In this document: positions 8,029-16,560 of the stretch, piece by piece
Position numbering within the stretch: position 1 is the stretch's first letter
How the letters are laid out: each line of letters starts with the position of its first letter
Source: a virus
Strand: one strand, 5' to 3'
DNA length: 36,500 bases
Virus record (IMG/VR): IMGVR_UViG_3300003872_000006
Coordinates: 1 to 36,500 of that record
Translations under genes and position numbers: made by a program
The notes under the pieces: generated by a model
Database searches by the model: none
The model's input: only the letters and a program-made list of their open reading frames with translations
What the model was told of the DNA's origin: nothing

Positions 8029-8566
8029 GGTAATGGCTGAGTTTGGCCAGCTTGTTGGTCAGAGAACCAAAATAGAAGAACTTTTCTGGAACGCTGTCTG
8101 GGAAATCGAAGCTCTCCTCCGCCCTCCTCACACCCAGACAGAAGCCACCTTCCCAGTCACAGACGCAGGTCCTTACGGAGAAATAGACATGTCCACCGCA
8201 GGCGACGTCTACGACATCCTCTCGGTCACTAACGGATCTTTCAGGCTTGTCCGTGTCTCCCTTAACGGCATCTCCAACCAACCCTCTTGGGTCCAGACAG
8301 CTTCCCTTTACGCTTGGGACCCAGCCACAAAGAAAATTCTCATCAACAAAGGAACCTCAGCCTTACCTTCTGGTCTAACAGTCTTCTTCTCCTCCAAGTC
8401 AATACCAGTAGCCTCCGCAGTCGATGTTCCTTGGCTCGCAGAACTCTATCCCCAAGTCCTCCTCCTTACCAGGCTCAAAGCCGCAGAGCTCACTGGAGAC
8501 ACTTCCAAAATCCAGGAAATCCTCTCCAGCTCCCAAATGCTCACCCTCGGGAGGGTCAGATCGTGA
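8003..8566 (+). CDS. Second head-tail connector protein
   Basis: A protein of about 187 aa. The start is uncertain: GGGAGGT ends at 7995, which is 7 nt before the TTG at 8003 but only 1 nt before an in-frame GTG at 7997, so TTG is preferred; ATG at 8033 is an alternative lying just beyond the previous stop. The N-terminus is helical (VMAEFGQLVGQRTKIEELFWNAVWEIEALL), the middle beta-rich (DVYDILSVTNGSFRLVRVSLNG), and the end helical. This is the layout of connector or stopper proteins in short-tailed phages. It overlaps the gene before and couples to the hub gene by GTGA. Confidence 0.6.
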   Translation: MSPDTVINEVMAEFGQLVGQRTKIEELFWNAVWEIEALLRPPHTQTEATFPVTDAGPYGEIDMSTAGDVYDILSVTNGSFRLVRVSLNGISNQPSWVQTASLYAWDPATKKILINKGTSALPSGLTVFFSSKSIPVASAVDVPWLAELYPQVLLLTRLKAAELTGDTSKIQEILSSSQMLTLGRVRS

Positions 8567-10659
8567 ACGAGTTCAGAGTTCCTTGCCCATCAGGTCTTCG
8601 TCTCAGACAGATCAAAGACCTCACCCTCAGAGAGCTCCTTTACGCAGTAAACTGCCTCCCAGCCTCCTCCAACCAAGGTCTCTACCTCTGGAGACCAAAG
8701 GCAGTGAGGTCCTCAGAGCTTGACATAAGAATTTTTCCAGACAAAAAGTTAGAATACATAGCTCACTGTAGAGTTTCAGATGCAATAGCTGTTCTCCTGA
8801 AGGACAAACTCCTTCCCACTGGGGATCTAAGACTTGTCATAGTTCGTCCCGACCCCTCAACAGGCACTCCAGTTCTACTTTCCTCGACAACCCTCTTTCC
8901 ATTCAGCTCTGGAATGGTCAAGGAAGTCCAAATGTATCAGGTAGCACGAAACCTCTTGGCTATAGCTCTTGATTTCTACGGACTTCTAATAGTAGAGCTC
9001 GACAATGACACTAAATACAGCGATCATTACATAGCTGGAGGGTTCCTTCGTGCCAAAGAGCTCACCCACAAGATAGTAGTTACAGCTCCAGCTGGAGTCA
9101 CAGGCATAGTTCCTACCTACATAGGTTATGACCAAGCCTACATAGATATAAGCCCCCCAACCCCTCTTCCTATTTTCATCTCCACAGTAGAATGCCTCGG
9201 GGCTAAGTGGCTTTCCTACCAGAGCCAGTCAGAAGATTATGAAGTCTTTGCAGAGATCAGAGACCCAGCTGGCAATGTTATAGCTACCTCAGCAGAAACA
9301 TATACGGCCTTACCTGGGATATCCTCCCCTTCGGAGGTCTTTGTTAAAGGTATGCCTTTAACTTTCTCTTTTTATACATCTACCTTTATTAAGGAATGGT
9401 TCGATACTCCAGCTTACAGCATTCACCTGAAGATCAAAAACAACGATGGAACTAATAACCTTCAGCTTGTGTTTGCGACAGCACTGTGGAATAAGCACGA
9501 AAGAGTTTACTGGTTTAGGTATTCTGGGTCAACTCCCTTCATCTCCATAGGAGGTCTTCCTGTCTGCAACTTCTATGACCCTGTCAAAAAACGCATTAAT
9601 AGATCTGGAAAAGTCTGCGCCACAGGTTCCTACATAGTCTGCCCATCCCAGTCCCATTCCGTAGCCATCGGAGACCCTGTAACCCTCAAGTTCCACACGG
9701 AAGTTCCTCTCAAAGCCCAGGTCACCTCCATGGAAGCCTTCAACCAAGAAGCAGTCATCTCCACCACAGCTGAGACATATTCCCTGACCTTAGACTTCAA
9801 AGAACCCAGAATAAAGTCCATTCTCCCTTCTAAATGCAAAGCCCTCCTCAGAACTTCCTCGGGCATATTTGCTCTCTTCAAGGACAGGCTCTTTCGCATT
9901 CTCCAAGGCTCAGCCATCGAGGTCGCAAGTCCTCTCGGAATTATAGACGCAGACAGGCTTGCCTACATAGACGATTATGGGATTCTCCTCGTCATCAAGA
10001 ACAACGCAGACGAGATGCTTGCTTACAGCGAATATCAGGGAACTTGGCTGTACTGGAGACTTGATGAACTGGGACTTCCAGCTCGTATTATCGAGTACAA
10101 CGACGGAGTTATCCTCACGGAAAGAGGAACTTTCAACGAGGAAGATCTAAGGTTCTGGAAGTTTACCCATATTCAGGACGAAGACCAGAGCTATGAAGTA
10201 GCCCTTTACCTTATAACAGATCCAATCCCAGAGCTCACCAAATTCCAAGTCCAAGCCATGGAGATAGACGGAAACCTCCTCATCTCCGATGAGAACAACG
10301 CAAGGGTCATAGTTACCAGCCTTTCAGATAACCAGTCAGCCTACTCCCTCCAGAACATAGGAACTCCTTGGTGGACAACACCTCCCATTCACAGCTTCCT
10401 CGCTGGAGGAGTTCCAAGTCATTTCTTGGGCGTGAGCCCTGTTTCCTCAGAACCCCTGAGAGGTCAACCTATAATCTTCCAAGGAACTCAGGGAACGGAC
10501 ATCTCCTCAACAGACTATCAGGAGGGAGTTTTCCTCACGGGAAGGAGGTTCATAATCGGACTTTACATCTCTCAGGACGAACCCAAAGAGCCCAACAATT
10601 ATGTTCTGGGTTTCAGGCTTTATGGAAGACCTGCTGGACAAGGAGTTATTGGAGGTTAG
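8563..10659 (+). CDS. Large tail hub/nozzle-like protein
   Basis: A 698-aa protein from GTG 8563, chosen because GGGAGGG ends 7 nt upstream and the GTG overlaps the preceding stop (GTGA). It is almost entirely beta. Residues about 160-300 and 330-420 contain two related Ig-like segments, each ending in a TAETY motif (ATSAETYTAL and STTAETYSLT). Residues about 430-600 read like blades of a propeller (FALFKDRLFRILQG, YIDDYGILLVIKNNADEMLAYSEYQGTWLYW), as in the P22 gp10-type hub. It probably forms the tail tube below the connectors and holds packaged DNA. Assignment is by fold impression and position, not a strong family match. Confidence 0.55.
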   Translation: MNEFRVPCPSGLRLRQIKDLTLRELLYAVNCLPASSNQGLYLWRPKAVRSSELDIRIFPDKKLEYIAHCRVSDAIAVLLKDKLLPTGDLRLVIVRPDPSTGTPVLLSSTTLFPFSSGMVKEVQMYQVARNLLAIALDFYGLLIVELDNDTKYSDHYIAGGFLRAKELTHKIVVTAPAGVTGIVPTYIGYDQAYIDISPPTPLPIFISTVECLGAKWLSYQSQSEDYEVFAEIRDPAGNVIATSAETYTALPGISSPSEVFVKGMPLTFSFYTSTFIKEWFDTPAYSIHLKIKNNDGTNNLQLVFATALWNKHERVYWFRYSGSTPFISIGGLPVCNFYDPVKKRINRSGKVCATGSYIVCPSQSHSVAIGDPVTLKFHTEVPLKAQVTSMEAFNQEAVISTTAETYSLTLDFKEPRIKSILPSKCKALLRTSSGIFALFKDRLFRILQGSAIEVASPLGIIDADRLAYIDDYGILLVIKNNADEMLAYSEYQGTWLYWRLDELGLPARIIEYNDGVILTERGTFNEEDLRFWKFTHIQDEDQSYEVALYLITDPIPELTKFQVQAMEIDGNLLISDENNARVIVTSLSDNQSAYSLQNIGTPWWTTPPIHSFLAGGVPSHFLGVSPVSSEPLRGQPIIFQGTQGTDISSTDYQEGVFLTGRRFIIGLYISQDEPKEPNNYVLGFRLYGRPAGQGVIGG

Positions 10660-10662
10660 CTG

Positions 10663-10923
10663 ATGGAAAGGAAGGACTTCGAACTTGAGATGCAGGAAGC
10701 AGTCGCAATGCTTAGGGCTGTGACCAAGAACCTTCTCGATCAACAGGCAGATCAGAAGGCACAGCTTAGTCTCATTGAGGAGAGGCTCAGGGCAGTGGAG
10801 CTCAGGCTTGCAAAGATCTCCGAACGCACTGTTCTGATATCTGCGTTAGCAGGTGGTGGTGTTGGGTCTGTTATAGGCGCAGGGATTTATAAGCTTTCGT
10901 TAGTTGTCTTTGGAGGTGGATAG
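10663..10923 (+). CDS. Coiled-coil plus single-TM protein (XhlA-like)
   Basis: An 86-aa protein with TTGGAGG before the ATG. Residues 1-58 form a long charged coiled coil (QKAQLSLIEERLRAVELRLAKI). Residues about 59-83 are a Gly/Val-rich transmembrane helix. This arrangement is that of XhlA-type small phage membrane proteins, but it sits in a block of presumed ejection proteins rather than beside the endolysin. It may help the ejection proteins cross the membrane or act as a lysis accessory; the sequence does not decide between them. Confidence 0.5.
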   Translation: MERKDFELEMQEAVAMLRAVTKNLLDQQADQKAQLSLIEERLRAVELRLAKISERTVLISALAGGGVGSVIGAGIYKLSLVVFGGG

Positions 10924-10924
10924 A

Positions 10925-11557
10925 ATGTCAAGGCACAGGTTCACAGACAGACTTCAGAAGAGCCTTGAAGAACATGAGCACCATCCTTCTGAGTATTACA
11001 CAGCCAGATACAAATCAATATCTATGCGTGAGCATCTCGGAATGCAGACCAGAAGAAAGAAGAAAGACGACTTCCAAGAACGTCTCAGAGAGCTCGAAAA
11101 GGAAGCTCGGAGACGCAGAGAGCTTGTCAGGGAAAGGGCGTTAGCCCGTCTCGGAGAAGCGGAGAGAGAAATCCGCAGAGCAACTAAGGGAGCTTTAGGA
11201 CAGCTCGAAATCCAAAGACAGGTTTTGAGAAGGCTTGGTGAGAGAGCAGCTGCAGTCACGGGTCTTTCTTCGGCAGCTCTCGGGGAAGCACTTTCCAGAG
11301 TTCAGGAAAGGTTTGCGGAGGGAGTTCTCGGGCTTCAAGAACGTGAAGCCCAAGCTCTCTCGAGAATTGCTGCAATGAAAGCAGATGTCGAGGCAGAAAT
11401 CCCACTCAGATACGATCAACTCCTTGCTCAGATAGCTAGTGTCGAAACTCAGTATATGCAGGCTCAGGCAGCTCTAAAATCTGCAGAGCCTCCAACTCTC
11501 TTCGACAGGCTTATCCAAGCAGGCGGAATTCTAATGCTGGGAGGTCTTTTGCTTTGA
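10925..11557 (+). CDS. Coiled-coil ejection-type protein
   Basis: A 210-aa protein, ATG at 10925 with GGAGGT upstream. It is highly charged and helical: residues about 40-90 are a Lys/Arg/Glu-rich coiled coil, and 90-180 an Ala/Gln-rich helix series. The last about 12 residues (GGILMLGGLLL) form a short hydrophobic tail ending at the stop. An elongated helical protein with a hydrophobic end next to similar proteins fits a DNA-ejection/internal virion role. No enzymatic motif is seen. Confidence 0.45.
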   Translation: MSRHRFTDRLQKSLEEHEHHPSEYYTARYKSISMREHLGMQTRRKKKDDFQERLRELEKEARRRRELVRERALARLGEAEREIRRATKGALGQLEIQRQVLRRLGERAAAVTGLSSAALGEALSRVQERFAEGVLGLQEREAQALSRIAAMKADVEAEIPLRYDQLLAQIASVETQYMQAQAALKSAEPPTLFDRLIQAGGILMLGGLLL

Positions 11558-11576
11558 ATGTCAAACGGTTTGACAT
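11558..11576. promoter_or_regulatory. Dispersed palindrome copy 5 (perfect)
   Basis: Perfect core with outer CTT (11552-11554) and GAG (11580-11582). It directly follows, and its flank overlaps, the stop of the preceding gene, and it abuts the GGGAGGT ribosome site of the next gene. Confidence 0.95.
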
Positions 11577-11590
11577 CGGGAGGTAGTGAA

Positions 11591-12067
11591 ATGCCACCTT
11601 TAGCACTCATAGGACTTACTCTCATGGGCTTAGGGATCTTGGGTCCCTCATCCTCAGCCAGAGCCAGGGAAATGTCTCTCAGAACTGGTCTCGGAGCTCT
11701 CCAAACCGCAGCACAAATGAAGATGCAGGAAAAACGCCTTTCCCTCCAAGAAACCTTAGCCGAAAGAGAATTCTCTCTCCAGAAAGAACGCCTTTCCCTC
11801 CAAGAAAAAGCCCTCCAACTCGAGAGAGAAGCCCTCCAGCTCGAAGTGGAGAAAGCCAAAGCCCTTTACCAAGCAATCCTCAAAGCCGCCAGAGTTCCTG
11901 ACGAAGCTATGGACCAAGCCCTCCTCTCCCAGGTCCAAGTCGAAGCTCCAGAATTCAGCCCCATAGTCCAAGACCTCCAATCCAAGATCTCAGAGGCTTT
12001 CTCCCAGCCCCAAATCCAACCCTTTTTCCCTCTAAAGGAGGTTTCCAATGGCAGACAAAATCAATGA
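11591..12067 (+). CDS. Ejection-type protein with N-terminal membrane segment
   Basis: A 158-aa protein from ATG 11591, with GGGAGGT upstream; a longer reading would start inside palindrome copy 5 and is rejected. Residues 1-20 form a hydrophobic Leu/Gly segment (ALIGLTLMGLGILG). Residues about 40-110 are a regular coiled coil built from near-repeats of RLSLQE/ALQLERE. The rest is helical and acidic. It is probably an internal virion or ejection protein like its neighbours. The similar layout of 10925-11557, with the hydrophobic end at the opposite terminus, suggests they could pair, which is speculation. Confidence 0.45.
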   Translation: MPPLALIGLTLMGLGILGPSSSARAREMSLRTGLGALQTAAQMKMQEKRLSLQETLAEREFSLQKERLSLQEKALQLEREALQLEVEKAKALYQAILKAARVPDEAMDQALLSQVQVEAPEFSPIVQDLQSKISEAFSQPQIQPFFPLKEVSNGRQNQ

Positions 12068-13409
12068 CCTTCAACTTTCTCCACCTTCTCCACAAGTCCC
12101 TGTAGACCCCCAGGTCGAGGCAGCAGCTCTCTTCGCCTTTGCAGGTCAGCCTTCTCTTGCCTGGGAACTCCTAACTGACTACAAAAAGCGTGCCATCGGA
12201 AGAACAGTCCTCAACTCCCTTCGCCAAGCAGGTTTTCCCCTCGATGACCCTGCAGGAATAGTCCTTTCCAGTCTCCTTGCCTCCAGAGCAGTCTCCGTCG
12301 ACGAAGCCTTTCAAATCTACCTCGACCTCAAAGAGGCTCAAGCCTCCAGCCTTCAAGCCGCAGTCAGACTTCGTGAGATGGAGCTCGCAGCTCAGAGAGC
12401 CAGACTTATGCAAGCCAGAGCTCTCCGCCTCGAGGTTCAAAACGCCCAGGACCTCGCAGATCTCCTCTACTCAGACCAAATCGCAGGCATAGACAACGAG
12501 CTCGAGCAAATTCGCAGACAGAAACAAGACATCCTTGACAGATCCCCCACAGAGCTTGCCCTCCTCAGAGAAATGGGCGTAGATCCAGCCCAGGAGCTCA
12601 AACGCCTCGAAGCTCGTGAGAAGGCCCTTTCCCAAGCCAGAACCCTCCTCTCCAGAAAGAAACAACGCTTCATCTTCAACCTCACCAACAAACTCAGAGC
12701 AGGTCAGCCCACAGCCCTCACTGCCCCAGAAGCCCTCCTCCAAGAGGAAAGACGCCAAGTCGGACTAATGGAGCTCGTCGAAAAAGGCTCCGAAGCCCTC
12801 AAGGAAACCGAGCTCGAGGTCGACGAATACTTCATCATCCTTGCCGAAACTACAGCCCAAACCGACATAGCCAACAAACGTGACACAAACAAACCTATCC
12901 AACAAGAGATCGAAGAAGGAAAGCTCCTCAAAAGAGAGTTCATAGACGTTCTCACGAACTATCTCGGACCAGGTTACGCAATGTACTTTGACAAAGCCTA
13001 CACCAAAGCCCTCTCAGACTTCATGCCTCCCCAACTCCCAGACACCCTCGACACGGAGGAAGAACGCTCTTTCTGGGACACCTTCACTAAAACCACCATG
13101 GCTGTCGGAGGAGCTGTCCTAGGTTTCTTCCTTGCCAGAAGACCTCTGGGAAAGCTCTTCCAAAAGACCTTAGGAAAACGCCTCTCTAAAGAGGCTTCGA
13201 AGCCTATTCCTAAAGACGCAAAACCTGGAGTTATCCAAGACATCGTCGAAGAGGCAAAGAAGAGAGCCTCCAAGGTCTCAACTCCAGCTCCTCAGATAGA
13301 GGTTAAACCTCCAACCCCGAAGCCCAAAACCCAAAAGACCACCACTAAGAAGTCCACTTCCAAGACCTCCAAGAAGAAATCTTCCAAAGGAAGGAGGAAG
13401 ACCAAATGA
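12048..13409 (+). CDS. Ejection-type protein with TM segment and lysine-rich tail
   Basis: A 453-aa helical protein, AAGGAGGT before the ATG. Residues 15-230 are long Ala/Leu/Arg-rich helices, probably coiled coil. A hydrophobic segment lies at about 345-362 (TMAVGGAVLGFFLARRPLG). The last about 60 residues are a Pro/Thr/Lys-rich disordered tail ending in KKSSKGRRKTK, likely to bind DNA. The mix of helices, one membrane segment and a cationic tail fits an internal protein ejected with the genome. It overlaps the next gene by 4 nt. Confidence 0.5.
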   Translation: MADKINDLQLSPPSPQVPVDPQVEAAALFAFAGQPSLAWELLTDYKKRAIGRTVLNSLRQAGFPLDDPAGIVLSSLLASRAVSVDEAFQIYLDLKEAQASSLQAAVRLREMELAAQRARLMQARALRLEVQNAQDLADLLYSDQIAGIDNELEQIRRQKQDILDRSPTELALLREMGVDPAQELKRLEAREKALSQARTLLSRKKQRFIFNLTNKLRAGQPTALTAPEALLQEERRQVGLMELVEKGSEALKETELEVDEYFIILAETTAQTDIANKRDTNKPIQQEIEEGKLLKREFIDVLTNYLGPGYAMYFDKAYTKALSDFMPPQLPDTLDTEEERSFWDTFTKTTMAVGGAVLGFFLARRPLGKLFQKTLGKRLSKEASKPIPKDAKPGVIQDIVEEAKKRASKVSTPAPQIEVKPPTPKPKTQKTTTKKSTSKTSKKKSSKGRRKTK

Positions 13410-16400
13410 ATGACCTCAGAAATGACAGCATAAGAAAAGAACTCCGAACTTTCTCCCTCACAGATCTTGGCTTTTGGGTTGCTTCTGGAGCTGGAACAGG
13501 TGCCGTCGCAGGTGCCCTCGCAGGAGGAGGCTTCGGAGCTATCCCTGGTGCAGTTCTCGGCGGTGTAGGAGGCTTTATCTCCTACGTCGGAGCTTACTTC
13601 GTCGGTCTCGGAGCCGAAGCTATAACCAAGAACCCAGAACTCTCCCTTTCTGCAAGAAGACTTGCAGAAATAGCCCTTCCCTCAAGTTACTTAGGAAAAT
13701 TCCTCCGTCTTGCCAGAGCAGGCAAATACCTCGGCAAACTCGAGAAATCAGAGCCCATCATTCCCGCAGAACCCCTTACCAGACTTGTAGCCAGAATTCC
13801 TGACGAACTAAAGCTCGGCTTCAAAGCAGCAACTTTCGGACTTGCTACGGGCTATGTCCTTGAGCCCTACCTCATGAGAGACCCTGAGGCTGGCGAAGGA
13901 AGACCCCTCGGAGTAGCTGCTCTTGCAGCTTCAGCGTGGATACTTTCCAAGCCCTTAGCTCCTCTTGGTCTCTGGGCTAAATACAGCACACAACAAGTCC
14001 TTTCCCTCATGACCCCTAAAGCTGGAGCTGGAGTTCTCATCCTCGATCCCATAAAGGTCGGAGAAAGACTTCGTCTTCCAAAACTCACTTTCTCCTTCGA
14101 CAAGGGTCTCGAAGTCAGAGCAATAGAGCCCTTCAAAGAGGGTCTTTTCTACTCCGCAGAACAGATAGCAGAGCTCGAATACAAACTCACCTCTATTGCC
14201 TCCGTGCTTTCTAAGCACGGAATTAAAGTAGGCTCTCCCATCTCAAGGAGACTTTCCGAAGCCCTTTTTGATCCCTCAGAAGAGATCGAACTTTCTCAGC
14301 GAATTAAAGAAGCTCTCAAAGCCGAGGGTTTCTCCGACAGTGCCATTGCGGAGCTGAGCTCCGCAATTGAAGAATGGCAGTCAGTGAACTTGGCTATAGC
14401 TTCCCAACTCTCAGAAATCGGAGGTGCTTCCAGAACTTACCTTGAGACCTTGGGAGGTTCTAAGAGGTTCTTCCAACACATTCTTGTAAAACAGAAGGAA
14501 AAGGGAGCTTCCTTAGAAGACCTCGTCGCTGGAGCTTTCGAACAAGAAGCCCTCACAGGACTTCCCTCTGTAGCTTCCATCAGAAAGAGAGGTCTCTTTT
14601 TCTCCTCTGGCAGTGCCAAGGGCACAGAACTCACAAACCTCTTCAGACTTAGGGAAGGCAGAGATCCTGTAGTCGGAGACTACTTCATAGACGATCAGGG
14701 AAGGAGATGGATCTTTACAAATTTGAAGAAGGGAAAGAAACCTGGCTGGTGGACAGAGACAGCCTCTCCAGACAATGAGAAACTTATCTTCGACCTAGCA
14801 GCCTCTCTCTATGTCCAGCTTTCCCAAGACCTCAGGCTTCTCCGTCGCCTTCACATCTACAACTATCTGGCAGAGCTCGGAAACCTAACTGGACACGTAG
14901 TGTCCGATCCCAGACGTGGTAAAGCCCTCGGCTTTACCAAGCTTGCGGAAGCCAGACCTGGAGCCAAAGGCTACAGTCCCGTTGTAAAGTCCTTCGGAAG
15001 ACTTACAGGGAAGTGGGTAAGTCCTGACATAAAGAGGATGGTCCAAGCCTACCTCGAAATGGAGAATTACAGACCTCCGAAACTTCCTCTCATAGGAAGA
15101 AGCCTTGCCATAATGAACAGGGTTTGGAAGAACTTCAGACTTGGACTTTCCATAAAGTCTTGGCAAAATGCTTTTATAGGGAACTTCTTCCTAAGCTACG
15201 CTCATGGTCATGACCCAGCGGAGATACTTATGCATGCAGTCGGAGGGTTTATAGCTAAGGACAGGGCTTCCAAAGCTCTTCTTGAGGAGGCAAAAAGGCT
15301 TGGACTTTTCAAGGGGACCTTTGCTTGGGAAGCTAACGTTCCTCAGGAAGTTCAGGAGGTCATAAAGCTTGTTAAGGGAGAACCTTCTGGTATAAGGAGA
15401 CAACTGACAGCCTTCGCAAACTTCAGCACCCACGTAATAACTAAGGGCTTCGGAAGGATTGACGAGATCTTCAGATTTGGTCTTTACAGGAAGCTCAGGT
15501 TCGAAGGAGTTCCTCCACAGGAGGCATATAGGAAAGCCCTTTACGCCTATGGCTATTACGAAGACCTCCCTGTTGTAGTTCGTCAGCTCAGAGACACAAT
15601 AATGCCCTTTATAAGCTTCCAGTTCAGGGTTCTTCCTCAGGTCTTCAAAGCCTTCTACAATAACCCAGAGCGTTTGGGAATAGCTCTCATCTTCGCAGAG
15701 GGAGTTCAGAGACTGGCCTTCCAAGACCTCTACGGAGAGAAGTGGAGAGAAGGAATGTGGTTCGAGATGCATGACTTAGTCAAGGCTCAATACCTTGACT
15801 TTAGACCTGGGGCTTTCCTTGCTGACTTTATAAGAGTTCCCGAGCTCAGGTTTGAGTTCATGGGAGAGGAATTTGTAATTCCTTCAGGATATATGTACTC
15901 TGGATTTATTCCCTGGAACATTCCCTTGTCTGTCCCTCATGTCAGTCCGATCCCTGGAACTCAGCCCATAAATTCTTGGTTGGCTACAGTCTTCATCCAA
16001 AACCCTATACTCAGGTTTGTCTCTGGATTGGTCTTTCATGTTGATCCTGCAACTGGAAGGAACCTTGCAACGCAGCTGGGAACTGGGGGTTTCTGGACGC
16101 AGTTTAGGTCAATAAGTTTAGCTGCATGGAACAGTCTCAGCCCTTTTGCTTCCCAGACCAGATATTTAGGAGAGCTTCTGGGAAGAGAGGGCTGGGACCC
16201 CATAGTTGCTTGGTTTAACTATTACGGAACCTATCCCAATGGAGAGCCTGTGGGAACTGCACATATGATCTGGAACGCCTTAGCACCTACAGTCATGAAG
16301 TTCGATCCGCACTTTAACGTGGAGATGGCTTTGAAGAGACTTGAGGCTGCAGAACGGGGTTACATAGCTGAATACAACAGGGCATTCCGAAGAGCTGCTG

Positions 16401-16510
16401 ACAAGAAGACCCTTGAGACTGATTGGGAAAGACTGGAGTTCAACATAGAGGAAATCTACAGAATGAGAGCCGATCTCCTCGAGAGATATTTTGAAGCCTT
16501 TGATAAATGA
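13406..16510 (+). CDS. Large ejection/internal virion protein
   Basis: At 1034 aa this is the largest product of the genome. Residues about 20-75 form a glycine-zipper hydrophobic region (GTGAVAGALAGGGFGAIPG), a feature of proteins that insert into membranes; further hydrophobic helices occur around 140-190. The remainder is mostly helical with an amphipathic centre (about 560-760) and a helical C-terminus. Size, position before the fibre and membrane-active N-terminus fit the largest ejection protein of a podovirus. No peptidoglycan-hydrolase motif is evident. Codon use shifts along the gene: the first half is very rich in C-ending codons, the part after about 15000 is not. Confidence 0.6.
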   Translation: MNDLRNDSIRKELRTFSLTDLGFWVASGAGTGAVAGALAGGGFGAIPGAVLGGVGGFISYVGAYFVGLGAEAITKNPELSLSARRLAEIALPSSYLGKFLRLARAGKYLGKLEKSEPIIPAEPLTRLVARIPDELKLGFKAATFGLATGYVLEPYLMRDPEAGEGRPLGVAALAASAWILSKPLAPLGLWAKYSTQQVLSLMTPKAGAGVLILDPIKVGERLRLPKLTFSFDKGLEVRAIEPFKEGLFYSAEQIAELEYKLTSIASVLSKHGIKVGSPISRRLSEALFDPSEEIELSQRIKEALKAEGFSDSAIAELSSAIEEWQSVNLAIASQLSEIGGASRTYLETLGGSKRFFQHILVKQKEKGASLEDLVAGAFEQEALTGLPSVASIRKRGLFFSSGSAKGTELTNLFRLREGRDPVVGDYFIDDQGRRWIFTNLKKGKKPGWWTETASPDNEKLIFDLAASLYVQLSQDLRLLRRLHIYNYLAELGNLTGHVVSDPRRGKALGFTKLAEARPGAKGYSPVVKSFGRLTGKWVSPDIKRMVQAYLEMENYRPPKLPLIGRSLAIMNRVWKNFRLGLSIKSWQNAFIGNFFLSYAHGHDPAEILMHAVGGFIAKDRASKALLEEAKRLGLFKGTFAWEANVPQEVQEVIKLVKGEPSGIRRQLTAFANFSTHVITKGFGRIDEIFRFGLYRKLRFEGVPPQEAYRKALYAYGYYEDLPVVVRQLRDTIMPFISFQFRVLPQVFKAFYNNPERLGIALIFAEGVQRLAFQDLYGEKWREGMWFEMHDLVKAQYLDFRPGAFLADFIRVPELRFEFMGEEFVIPSGYMYSGFIPWNIPLSVPHVSPIPGTQPINSWLATVFIQNPILRFVSGLVFHVDPATGRNLATQLGTGGFWTQFRSISLAAWNSLSPFASQTRYLGELLGREGWDPIVAWFNYYGTYPNGEPVGTAHMIWNALAPTVMKFDPHFNVEMALKRLEAAERGYIAEYNRAFRRAADKKTLETDWERLEFNIEEIYRMRADLLERYFEAFDK
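13647..13670. repeat. Intragenic perfect hairpin, 10-bp stem
   Basis: TTTCTGCAAG, loop AAGA, CTTGCAGAAA, inside the large ejection protein gene. It is one of the few such hairpins in the late arm. Confidence 0.8.
14345..14367. repeat. Intragenic odd palindrome, 11-bp arms
   Basis: ATTGCGGAGCT, single central G, AGCTCCGCAAT. The one-base centre matches the geometry of the dispersed operator, but the sequence is unrelated. Confidence 0.8.
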
Positions 16511-16517
16511 CCTGCGA

Positions 16518-16536
16518 ATGTCAAACGGTTTGACAT
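16518..16536. promoter_or_regulatory. Dispersed palindrome copy 6 (perfect)
   Basis: Perfect core with outer CTG (16512-16514) and CAG (16540-16542), in the 50-nt gap before the fibre gene, upstream of its AAGGAGGT site. Confidence 0.95.
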
Positions 16537-16560
16537 CTACAGAACAAGGAGGTGCAGAAC

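Noticed and set aside
15191-15772. A 193-codon minus-strand frame opposite the large ejection protein
   Set aside because: Antisense to a gene with clear coding features and without a ribosome site or family resemblance.
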